Shown piece after piece: positions 50,632-61,428 of a stretch of 64,000 nt of DNA. How positions within the stretch are numbered: position 1 is the first letter of the stretch; every line of letters begins with the position of its first letter. The position numbers were made by a program, and so were the translations under genes. The stretch is taken from positions 2,232,001-2,296,000 of the forward strand of contig JAYXKI010000003.1 in the NCBI GenBank assembly GCA_037892935.1, written 5' to 3'. The notes beneath the pieces were generated by a model that saw nothing but the letters and a program-made list of their open reading frames with translations, was not told the origin of the DNA and searched no databases. The DNA is from Phlebopus portentosus. Taxonomy: Eukaryota; Basidiomycota; Agaricomycetes; Boletales; Boletinellaceae.

Positions 50632-53600
50632 ATGGATAGTCACGACTTAGAGAAGCTGATAGCCCAATGCAAGTCGAATGGTACGTGCTTCTGACGCGTT
50701 TTAGTCCTCGATTCACCTCTTCACTTTTGAATACTCAAGATGTGGACACGAAGATTGACGCGGTCACCAAGTTGCAACAAGCGTTTCAGGCTGGCATAGA
50801 GGTGTGTTATGCATGTGCCTTGATTCAACCACGTCTTCTGACAAAATTGGTTCTTAGCTGACTGATGTCGACGGGCTCATCAATGCTCTCAAGGCTTGTC
50901 TACGTTCTTCTAATCAACACTTGTCCGCAGCCACTCTCGCTGTTCTTCCACCATTCATCCAATTGTTAACAACACGTACGAGCAAACCTGATGACCCGGA
51001 TGAACCAGTCGATGTTCAAAAGCTCCGTCTCGTCATGACTGCATTCTTGCCCAGCGGTGGCTTGCTTGATCGTCTTGGAGATAATAGGGAGCGTTCTCGT
51101 GAAAAGGCGCGAGAGTCGATGGTTATCTTAGGTGGATTGGCACTCCGGTGTGGAACGTCGTCTTTTCATATGTCGAGCTCTTCCAGAATAAGAGATGCCG
51201 GAAAGGGCCCGGAGACGCCTATAATGATCTGGGAGCGATTCCTCCGGGAAGGAGGTCTGCAGAGCAAAGTGTGGAGAGTTCGCGAGCAGGTATGAAGAAA
51301 CTAGCACAAGTGCAGAAACTTAGACGCCATCTTACTTGACTATAAAAGGCTATCCTTACACTTGTTCATGCACGACGCCTCAACCCAATGCTCCCTCTGA
51401 AGCCTTACCTTCCTCATCTTGTGGAGCTTCTTGAAGACACAGATGGTACGGTCCGCGAATGCGCTCGGCAATCGGTTGTCGAGCTATTTACGGGTCCTAC
51501 AGTAACCGATGCAGCTCGAACGGATTTGAAGAGGGAAATGACGAAGAAGAATGTGCGCAAGGCAATCGTGGACTCTGTGCTTCAGAAACTCATGGCTGGG
51601 GGTACACGATCGGCTTCGTCCGCAGGTAATGATCATCAAGATGATGTAGGCTCTGAGGCTAGCGAGCCCGCAATGAAAAAGGAATACATCCCCCCAAGTC
51701 TAAAACTTCAGGGCCGACTGCCCTCTGCATCTACAGCACAGAGCGCACTCAACAAATCCACGAGCAACAGCGCTAGTGTTGCGGATTCTACCAGCCGACC
51801 AGCAAGTCGTCTTGGTGAAGATCCTATTACTCCGACAACTGAATCTGGAGATATCACCGCTGTATATGTGAGTAGCAGCCAGCCAGAACATTTCCGGACG
51901 TCCACTTATACACTTCAAGATTGCGTCTACCAAAGATTTAGAGAATGAATTCGCCGACATGCTGAAATATTTTGAGGTAGTACCTTCAATCTAGCGAAGC
52001 AATGGATGGGTTTTGAAGCTTCTTCATAGGGAAGGGAAACAGAACACAACTGGGCGCCTCGTGAGAGGTCAGTGAATCGAGTGAGGGGCATGCTGAAGGG
52101 CGATGTACATATACGTTACGCCGATGCATTCCTCTATTGCTTGAAGGGAGGTTTCATTGACGCCTCTTTGAAGACAGTAAGTCTTCACCGGCAACTTTGG
52201 GGTTGTTAATTGATATATTTCGCGACACAGCTTGTCAGTCTCAGAACAACGGTGTCTATCAACACTTGTAATCTTTATTCCGAACTCGCAATTGCGCTGG
52301 GCCCTGCCATGGATGGTTTATGCGAACCGATTGTGACGCGCCTCATGGGCATGGCTTCTCTCACTAAGAAGATAGTCGCTATTCAATCACAGCAAACAGT
52401 GGACACCATTGTGTTGCACACTTCTCCTCATCCCAAGATGTACCTTAATCTCATCTTTCAAGCAGTTCAAGACAAAAACGTCCAAGCGCGTCAGTATGGT
52501 GTAAACCACCTAAAGCTATTTCTGGATATCCATGGTCATCGCATTAGGCACATTGTGGAAAGTTCGAATCTACTGGACACGTTGGAAAAGACATTTAGGA
52601 AAGCTCTCGGAGATAGCAACCCGGGTGTTCGCGAAAGTACACGGACGACCTTCTGGGTTTTCGATGGAATTTGGAAAGAGAGAGCTGAAATTATGTTGGC
52701 TTCATTCGACACGGCAACCAGGAAGCAGCTGGAGAAAGTTTGTCCCGAACCTGGCAGGGTTACTGGACCAGTCACTCCTCAGGTCAAGAAGAGCAGCGTT
52801 GCTGCTGCTATAGCCGCCAGTCGTGCGAAGGCAAAGGCTATAGCGAATGCTCCCCCAACGCTGCGACATCAGGCAACAACGACATCGCAGATCCTTCAAC
52901 GCTCCGTGTCACCCACTCCGAGGCCTATAATTCGTTCGTCGACATCACCGAAGGACGGACTATATACACTTCGCAGGCCTTCCGGATCCCGACCACAGTC
53001 ACCCTTATCCCCTCCTGCTCGCAAGTCGGCCTCTTTTTCGCCATCACTGAGTTCTCCGGGTTTCGCGCCATCTAGTCCTCTCCATAACCGAACCCGATCA
53101 ACAGAAGCTCCAGTATCGCCTACGCTAGGCCACAAACGTTTCGCTTCTGGGCAGATAAGTCCACCAACTTCTCCTTCTGCTCGCAATTCAAGGGACACTC
53201 TTGCGAAGTCCAGCTTACCAGCTTCGCCTCGAAAGAGTCTAGATGGCGCCATTGTGCTTCCTGCTGTCCCTTCTCGACAAATCAGAGCAGGGGTCCATTC
53301 GCCGTCAAGAATACCATCTCCAACCAGATTGTCTCTCCCTGGTCGAAGATCGGATGCTCTCGCTTCAATAATGTCTTTCGCGAATGCCCCTAGGAATTTG
53401 AACGGCATGGACGAGTCATTACTTCTCGCTCAAAGTATACCACTTCCAGACGATACCGATTCCGAAGATGATTCCCATATGCTGTCCTTCTCGGCACCCT
53501 TTGAAAAGTACCATACTTCGGTACCTAAGACGAACGCGTCCAGTCTTTCCGCGGGATCGCCTCCCGGTAGTGCCCCCGAGCCAATTGTAGAAGATGCCCT

Positions 53601-55078
53601 TCGTGCTAGGGCGGAACAGGCAGAAAGTGCCGCAGAACGCCTTCTAGAACTGAACGAAACTGATGATGAAAATGGAGTTTCTCCGATTCCTCCGTCTCTT
53701 CTACCAACGAATGGTTCCACTAGCACTCTGAGGTCGACTGTGACCTCGAAACCAAAACCAAGCCAAGTGTCGCCCACAACCCCAGTTAATAGAAGGACGG
53801 CCGTGCTTCGACAAGCAGCATTTCTCAAAGACAGTCCCGTAAACAAGAAATCATCATCGCTGGTAGATGTCTTGCGGGAGCGTAAAGACGAGACTAGTTG
53901 GTGGCTGAAACGCGTATGTCGTAAGTGTCAAAACTATTGACTCCCTTGACTGTATTGAATCTGGCCCTATAGTCATTGATAAAGGAAGTCCGCTGAAGGG
54001 CAGCGACCAAGACACTCAGCTCAGAGCGTTAAAGAATTGCATTTCCGCTCTTGAGGATGGGTCTGCGGATGAAGCAACACTCAAGAAACTCGCGTTACTT
54101 TGCCTCGACAATCCTGTTCTTGATGAAGCATCCGACATGAGCTTATCAAGCTCGTTTCTCGCCTCTCCGACCCCAAGAAATGGAAGACTTGAGAAACTGC
54201 AAACAGAGGAATCTATCTGGCGTAAAGAAAAACTGTTTGATAGAATGTTTGACGCCTTGAAGAAGTTTCTGACCCCGGACAAGGTATGCCTCTTTCAATG
54301 ATGAATGTCTGTCTCTTACTGATTTTTTTCATCAAGTCTGGGGAGGAACTCGAATATGGTCTGATTGTCCTGTGGCAAATATTGGAGAGCCAGGGGCCGT
54401 TAGTCGAGGGCCGAGAGGCAGACGTTTTCACGCATCTGTTGCAAATAAGATTCTGCAATAACATCAACGTGGTCTATTCTATTCTTCTTCCTTTGTCCTA
54501 TCTGACGCAGCTTAAATAGGCATTGGAAGCTACGAACACTATCCGAGATGCGTTGGTTGCCCGTATTGATCCACTTTATGGCTTGACGACGTTGCACTCG
54601 AGTTTACGTGCCTTCCACTCCGAGCCTTTAGACGATCCGGAGAAGCAGGAAGAGAAGTCATCTTCATATGCGTTCGGTCTGATCGCGCTAGGAAAGTTTA
54701 TTTTACGTCTTCCGGCGGAGATCTTGGAGGATGAACTTCCTCGTCTGAAAACAACCTTGACGACGGTAAGTGGATTGCCGAGCTGGTTTATTGTGCTTCA
54801 TATTCAATTACATGCCCTAGGCACTGAGCGATTCTACCTCGCTCGTCGTACGCGAATCTGCTGCAACGTGTATTATCGCGGCGCAACTTGTCCTGCGTGA
54901 TGAGACGCAAATCTTCACGTTTCTGGACGGTCTCCCAGACGAGAAGAAGAACCTCCTTACCTATCTGTTCGACAAGCACGGTGCGCGAAGTAATAAAGAT
55001 CCCGGTGGGACGGAAAAGCTGGAGAAAGAGATGCGGCGCCTTGATGGGCGGACGAATACGCCTCCGCGGCCGAAGTGA
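50632..55078 (+). CDS. STU1: CLASP/STU1 microtubule-associated protein
   Basis: I read eleven exons: 50632-50680, 50740-50801, 50858-51289, 51349-51867, 51920-51976, 52030-52176, 52231-53920, 53973-54283, 54337-54471, 54520-54765 and 54821-55078, encoding 1,301 aa. HEAT/TOG-type arrays lie at the N-terminus (DVDTKIDAVTKLQQAF, YLPHLVELLEDTDGTVRECA) and in the CLASP N-terminal domain (TEHNWAPRERSVNRVRG, LFLDIHGHRIRHIVESS). A long Ser/Pro/Arg-rich middle follows, with many SPxR-type repeats typical of microtubule binding, and a C-terminal helical domain (ALKKFLTPDK to EKKNLLTYLFDKHG). CLASP proteins bind tubulin and stabilise spindle microtubules. Exon 7 ends after a strong GTAAGT donor that gives the correct phase. 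Confidence 0.9.
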
Positions 55079-55350
55079 TATGCCACTGGGAATATGCTGT
55101 GATTCGCCATTCGGGCAAATTGAGTCTATGTATTATTATCACTGTATGCTTATTGCCAGTAGAAGTGATATATTTCTTATTATGCCTCTTACGCTTCGAT
55201 GAAAGACGAGATATTGAGTATGTGCGTCGCGTGGTACTGTATCGTAAAGACTGAAAGAATAACTTCCCAGCAGTATCTTTCGGACAAGCTTGGTCTCGAC
55301 TGGTCAATTATTGTCTTAAGTCTACGCTTTGCAACCGACATCGGACTTTG

Positions 55351-55767
55351 ATGCATCGAAACGTACATAGACGAGCAGAATATGGTGCAGAAGACCCCGT
55401 AAAGCAGCAGAAAAAGCTCTCAATCAAGAGACCAACTCGGAAGCAACTGGTTGCGGAGATAAGTAGATCTAACCTTTTGAACGAAGCACAAACACATGTG
55501 TGTACAGTAGACCTGAAGACCTATCGTGCAGGACGAAAAAAGCAACGACCACAAGATCAAGCTGGTCTCTCATGCCCTGATATAGAACGATCTGCAAGTA
55601 AACCACCGGCACAACTCGAAAACTCTCTGGTGTCTTCCGCCGTTTGAATAGAGAAGTCGAGGAAGAGCAAACCTTATACCGACGGTTACCGAGAAGAGTA
55701 AGTTAGATCAAGATGCTCCTCCTCAAAAAGGCTGTTCTGGGGCTTCAGGTTCCCACCGACCGACTAG
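55351..55767 (+). CDS. Small basic protein of unknown function
   Basis: I read three exons, 55351-55597, 55652-55697 and 55749-55767, giving 103 aa. The two introns (54 and 51 nt) have good donors (GTAAAC, GTAAGT) and keep phase, which argues for a real gene. The protein is strongly basic with nuclear-signal-like clusters (KKLSIKRPTRK, AGRKKQRP, KKSRKSKPY) and ends YREEFPPTD. No domain is recognised. It lies 270 bp after the STU1 stop codon on the same strand. It could alternatively be read as an unspliced frame ending at 55647, which I consider less likely. Confidence 0.5.
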
Positions 55768-56271
55768 ACCGCGAGCCAATTTACGTGTAATGAGGAGTGA
55801 GTTGGCTTTATCGATCCGAGTATCGCAATTCACACCGCGAGAGTGCGAGAGACGGAGATCCCATATTAGTGGGCCTAGGGATAGACGGGGGAGACTCGGC
55901 TGAATGAGTGGGTTAGTGGGGCTTTGCTTTGAGGAACCTCAAGGTCGATGGCAATGATCATGAATTGAGTCCGTCCTGGAGTACTGATGCTTGATAACTC
56001 CGTGCTAGGTTAGTTTGAGAGCGAAAAGCTCGCACGAGTGAATTGCAACATCGAACAAAGGGGCTGATCTTGATTCGTAGACTTCCCCGCTCACAATAGA
56101 CAGGGGTCTAATGTTGAAGCAATATAAAGTACGGAACGATAGAATTGTCGGAAAAGCAGGTCCGGGCGCGATCCAATAAATGTCTGGTATCACCGATCAC
56201 GGTTAATTCGATTAGTTCACGCTCTAGCGTTGGTTGAAATAAGTACAGGATCGGGTAGGCGGATGGATGGA
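55768..56271. other. Spacer before PCP1
   Basis: About 500 bp with no gene seen; it contains the 3' UTRs of the small basic gene and of the converging rhomboid gene. Confidence 0.5.
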
Positions 56272-57632
56272 TTAGAAGAGAAGTCTTCTTTTGACGATGT
56301 AATACAATACGCCGGCGACAACTCCACCAACATGGCCAGCGCCATCAATTATGCTCGCCTAAAATTCAAACTCCAAGTTAGCTCAAACGAATCCAAATAA
56401 AAAAAGAAAGGGAAGGATAGAAGGGGAAGAAAGAAGAAAAGATGAAAACTTACGCGATCGGTGAGGGTACTGAAGCCATCCCATACGAAAAATGCAGAGA
56501 CACACGCCCATGCGGGCATAGGTATGACTCCGAAGATGAGGAACGTCGTATTTGGCGAAACGCATGCGAAGAACGACATTACGGCGAAGATTGCCCCTAA
56601 GTAAAAAAAAAATCAATTCAATATAGTTAACTCAACCAACATTTACTCAATGCCGGGTCTCGATATAATCGCGTCGTAAAAGTGCCGATTGCACGAGGCC
56701 CAAATTGAAAGAAACTTGAACTTACCACTTGCACCATGAGAATAGCCATCGCGCTTCTTGACGCTTTGGTTCAAGAGGAGACTGAACGTACTACAGGCAA
56801 TGCCGCCCAGGAAGTACAGCGCCAGGAACGAGGTGTTACCGATAAGGTGAACGATAGGTGGTGCAAGGAAATAGAAGGAGAAAAGGTTCATGAAGATGTG
56901 TGCTGCATTGCTGTGGGAGAAGGCGGCTCCGATGATGCACCAGCTACACATATCGAGTAATGAGTTTTGGATAGGACGAAATATAATAAGGCGTACAATC
57001 GTCCTTCACGGATATTACGCCAGCTGTTTTGGAAGTTTTGGTGCATTTTGATGTATAGCGAGGGTTCCCCTTGAGCCTGTCAAACAAATAATAAAATAAC
57101 GAGATTCAACTTTTTTGTTCCGAATTGGTATAAATAGATAACAGACTTTTTGAAGGATAGCAGCCTGCCATGCAATAAAGACAGCACCGTTCAGCCCAAT
57201 GATAGTCCATACAATGTAATTCGGCGGGATTTGGTCGAACCATCGTCGGAGTCTTTCAAGTGGACTCTTGCGATGAAAGTCAGATTGAGGCCTTCGACCA
57301 CCTGACGTGCGCTTTGGTGCTGCTCTTGTAGGGACGTAATCACGGTACCATCCTACGCGGGAGTGAGTTGGATGTGTACGACGGAAGGAGAGCGCATGTC
57401 GGAAGAAAAGAGGGGACTGAGAGAAGAGGCTTTGTGTTGCACTACCGGTTTGTGACGTTGATTGCCATGATCGTGTAAAATATTGCGAATAATCAGGTCG
57501 CGCAACTGTACTGAATAGTCTAAGATCTAGCTGTCGGGTTGCTAATCGTGAGGCTAGAGGACGAGATGAAGACGAACAGAGGGCCCAAACGCGAGTTGCG
57601 TTCATGGCGGATGACTCGAAGGCGCATCGCAT
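56272..57632 (-). CDS. PCP1: Mitochondrial rhomboid protease
   Basis: I read five exons: 57632-57147, 57076-56997, 56943-56726, 56596-56454 and 56358-56272, encoding 337 aa (start at 57605 also possible). An Arg/Ser-rich N-terminus without acidic residues is a likely mitochondrial targeting peptide. The first membrane segment is NYIVWTIIGLNGAVFIAWQAA. The rhomboid core has FSHSNAAHIFMNLFSFYF, the active-site motif HGASG (Ser261) and the catalytic His318 in DGAGHVGGVVAG. This Ser-His intramembrane protease of the inner membrane processes cytochrome c peroxidase and the dynamin Mgm1 in yeast; the same role is inferred here. It shares a 108-bp promoter with the TRS20 gene. Confidence 0.92.
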
Positions 57633-57740
57633 CGCGAGCCTGACGCGACTCAATCGTTCGAACGTTCTCTGCCGACTCCCATCATCCGACGCGTACGCGT
57701 ACCTCCGTCGGCACTGCTAGATAGTACTACTGCTACCATC

Positions 57741-58478
57741 ATGTCTTATCACATCTTCCTTCTTTCACCATCCGACAGTCCAATCTACTCACTAACTCAT
57801 CAGTCCTCAAAGCCTGCTCAGTCGGCTGTAAATCCTTTAGCATCCAACTTACCTTCATGGTCGGCTTCGGCGTTTGCCGGTACACTGAATGCGCTGTCCG
57901 GCGCAACCTCTCCAGCTTACAACCAGGGTCCCGGCGGAGCTGCGGCGGCAGCTGCGCGGGGTGGCCACGATAGACATGTCATTCAGATGATTGCTAATGC
58001 TAGTCTGGATGTGATTGAAGACGTTATGCGGCGAGATGGCGCGATGTGCGTTCTATGCCGCCATTACTGAGTTCTCAACTGAATAATAATTCATCTGTTT
58101 CACGCGTCGGATAGGTATCTCAAATCTGTCGACAAATTCAACGAGTGGACGGTCTCTGCATTCGTGACTCCAGGCAGTGCGTCTTGTTTATTGTATCGAC
58201 TAGATGAGTATCAATGGATTATACACAGACACAAAGTTCATCATGCTGCACGAGGCGAAGAATGACGATGGGATCCGAGCTTTTTTTATGGACGTGTGGG
58301 AGCTGTATGTGAAGGTTGGTCAGATTCACTGCCAGTATCGAGTGAGTGGGGACGATGCTGATGGCACGGCTGCCGTGATGCGCAGACGCTGCTGAATCCT
58401 TTCCACAGTGCGTACACACCCATTAAGAGTACGATTTTCGATGCACGAGTGCGAACAAGTGCCAAACGGTATTTGTAG
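57741..58478 (+). CDS. TRS20: TRAPP subunit sedlin/TRAPPC2
   Basis: I read four exons: 57741-58045, 58115-58176, 58229-58314 and 58386-58478, encoding 181 aa. The sedlin longin-like fold is clear: MSYHIFLLSPSDSPIY at the start, FNEWTVSAFVTPGNTKFIMLHE across two introns, IRAFFMDVWELYVK and TLLNPFHSAYTPIKST, ending FDARVRTSAKRYL. An Ala/Gly-rich loop (GPGGAAAAAARGG) of about 40 residues is inserted after the first strand compared with human sedlin, a common feature in basidiomycetes. TRAPP complexes tether ER-to-Golgi vesicles and activate Ypt1/Rab1. Confidence 0.92.
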
Positions 58479-58879
58479 ATTATAGCATGCTCTTGTTAGT
58501 AGAGTACAAGAATAAAAACAAAAAGCTGATGGTGATGAACAAAAAAGGAGAGTGATGGCTGGAGGATCACGTGTTAGTTACTACTACTAGTGACATGATG
58601 GCGCTGCGATGAGTCGTCGTTTCTCAGCTGGCCATCTTTGACTTTCCCCCTCATCTCTCTCCCAGTTCCTGTCCGTCGTCGTCTCTTTCTTTTCTCCTTC
58701 TCTCAAAATTAAATATCATATCACAGTTATCCTTTTCGCGGCAGATTCCTTCTCTCGTCCATTCTCCCTATTTTTTCCCAGTATTTTCCGAGGCTCATTC
58801 TGTCGAATTTGAAGCCCTAATCGCTCCACCCAGCCAGTATCTCAAGCAGCAGTTATCATCTCTATCGCAAGCAGCACAC
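58479..58879. other. Spacer upstream of Gln/Ser-rich gene
   Basis: 400 bp with no gene seen. The right half is strongly C/T-rich on the plus strand (58640-58800), as expected of a fungal promoter and 5' UTR. Confidence 0.45.
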
Positions 58880-60307
58880 ATGTCTTCGAACAACCGTGCA
58901 TCTCTTCTCGCCGGCCTTCGCACAGGAGGCGTTCGCCAGCCTTCACAGATGCCATTCACAGCAGCGCCCAGCGTCACGTCCTTCCCTCGCGCAGAGTTGC
59001 CCATGACTGCGTCCATCGGCGGCTCTTTCAACCAGATCATCCCGCCTCAAGCCCATGCCCACTCTCAGGCTCAGGCTCAGGCTCAACAGCAGGCCTTTCA
59101 GATGCAAATGATGCAGATGGAAATTCTTAGGCTCCAGGTTCGTGTCTTCCCGTTCGATTTTTCTTAATCAGGCGACCATCATCAGCGCTCTTCTATGTTC
59201 TCTCCGATCATCAAACTTAGAATTCATTCTCATTTTCTTCGTTCTTTACAGGCTATCCAGCAGGCTCAGCAACAGTATCAGCTCGAACTAGTTCGTCAGC
59301 AGCAGCTCCAGCATCGGCAGCAGTCCGTTCCCAACCGTCGCATTTCTCAGCAGTATGCCGAAATGCCGCACAGCGCCGTCCCTGGTGTAACGACTTTTGC
59401 TAGCAATCGTCGCGCATCTCAAGCAGAGCAGCTCAAGTCCCAGCTTCACTTGAACTCGAGAATCAGCCAGGAGGAGCAGCAAGTTCCAATGACTGCCTCT
59501 CTTGGTGGGCGATTTGGCGGTAGATTGAACCCGAATGCAGTTGCATTCCGTATGGGAGTTTTTCCGGAGGAAGAGGAAATGGCCAGTAATCAGAGGCAAG
59601 GAAACAACGGCCTGACGACGGTCATTTCGGGTGGTACTCCTCTCGGCTCGTCTAACGGGAATGGTGCTACGGCGGGTACGGGTATGGCACCGAGCAAGAG
59701 TGATACTTCGCTCAATTGGCGCCGCGGTGGCAACAACAACTCCGTCCTTAGTGGTAATCGTGCCGCCTCTGTCAGCGTTAGAGTTACGCCGCCACCTGGA
59801 GAGCGCGATACTTCGCCTTTGGGTCATCTCAAGTCCCATCGTCCAGAGCCACTTCGTTTCTCGGTCTTGCATGAAGCACCAAGCACTCCTCTCGTCATTG
59901 TGGATAACTCAGACGGTGAAGATGGAGATGATGGCACGTCCACGTCTAGTTCAAAGTCGGAGCCCACGACACCGCCGTCCGGTGGCGTCTCTGATGTACC
60001 TCTGTCTCCCAGAGAGATGGCATCCAAGCGGCTTTATGAAGGTCTTGGCATCGGCCGCCCCGTACCGCAGTCTGCGGCGGTTCACACTCTGAGTTTCCCT
60101 GGCACAAAGGCTATGCCCCATACGAGTGTGGGCTTGACTTTTGCTAACAGGATTGTCAGCCAACCATCACGCCAGCCACGCGGACCTCCTTCGGGGGATG
60201 AGCTAGGGACCAAGAACTTTGCGTCTCGTATTAGGAGGAAGGCCATTGGAGGACTCGGCGCCATGCTGGATGCCAGAGTCAACCGTCAAGAAATCGAGGC
60301 TTTCTGA
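58880..60307 (+). CDS. Gln/Ser-rich protein of unknown function
   Basis: I read two exons, 58880-59137 and 59252-60307, encoding 437 aa. The start MSSNNRASLLAGLRTGG is in good context after a C/T-rich leader. A Gln/Met-rich segment (HSQAQAQAQQQAFQMQMMQM) continues across the intron into a Gln-rich helix (QQAQQQYQLELVRQQQ). Repeated short motifs follow: PMTASIGGSF and later PMTASLGGRF. The rest is disordered, with an acidic patch and a basic C-terminus (FASRIRRKAIGGLGAMLDARV) that looks conserved. No domain is recognised. Prion-like composition suggests RNA- or condensate-related function, which is speculation. Confidence 0.75.
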
Positions 60308-61428
60308 GTAAGCTCGGTTTGCTTTGCGAGTGTTACGACGTTTCGGACGGACTCCTATGCCTGCCCTTTTCGCTGTTTCCTGAGTCTTCTTTTCCCTTTA
60401 TATCCGCCTTTTTACACATACGCTTTCATACCTTCCGCCCTTTCTCTTTTTGCTCGACTCGCTGCTTTGATTACCGCAAACCATAGCATTCGGCACGGAC
60501 AGGAACTCTTGAGAGAATTTGTTTTGCGAAACACATAGGCCCCCACCACTTTCTTTACCCGGTCTCGCAAATCCAACCACCCCCTTTCATTTTGTTGGTC
60601 TCATCCCCGCTATTTTATAGGCCACCGCACTCAGCCGGCGCTGCCTCTGCCTTCAATATTTTTGCCTTTGCAAATCACCCACGTCTTTCATTTTTTGTGT
60701 TTGCTTTGCTTTGTCATCGGTTTGACGGAGCAACTCACAACAGAGCGCTATAGCGAATGTAGCTTTTTGCGCTCCTCTTTTTTCTTTTTAACAGTATGTT
60801 CTGTAGGCTATTTGTCGTTTCGTCTGTATCCTGTTGCTCAACGTGGTTTTGTGCTGATATGATGAATCAACGGGCGATAAAAATGTATCTCGCTTCTCTC
60901 GAGAAAACTTGCACTGCGTTATATTTATTAATGTTTGACTGAACTCAGTTTCGTCGTAAGTATGATAACTCTGGATTTCGCTTTTTTATGCGACTACGAT
61001 ATTGATGCATATACATAATACGGAAGTCTAGTAGAGCATCCGAGCGCACCAATCGATTTCTGGCCACCTTGTTAGACTTTAGTATGGATTTTCTCCGTTA
61101 ATTTCATTACTTTGATATGACTTTAGAACGTGGCAACTTGGTAACGTCTCAAAAATTCATTAAGAATTCATTATTCTCATTGAGATGGAGCAACTTTCTC
61201 CCGTCCCCGTTGCAACCGCTAAATTAACCTCGGTAGTAAGTAATTCTTGTCCCGGTCATTCATGAAAATTGAAAATTGATGCGCCACCGGGTGCCGCGCG
61301 AGTGCGTATAGCAAGAAAATAAATCAATACCCTCCCATAAAATGCAAGGAATAGAACAAGTGCGAAGCGACGCGACGGAATCATTTCAACCGCAATGTCT
61401 AGAAACATCGCAGAACTCTACTACAACC
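60308..61428. other. Convergent 3' region
   Basis: About 1.1 kb between the stop codons of the converging Gln/Ser-rich gene and ERB1. The left 500 bp is T/C-rich 3' UTR-like sequence. No gene or RNA is seen. Confidence 0.5.

Noticed and set aside
52896..53408. Long minus-strand frame opposite the STU1 middle region
   Set aside because: Shadow of a Ser/Pro/Arg-rich coding exon with complete flanking exons on the plus strand.
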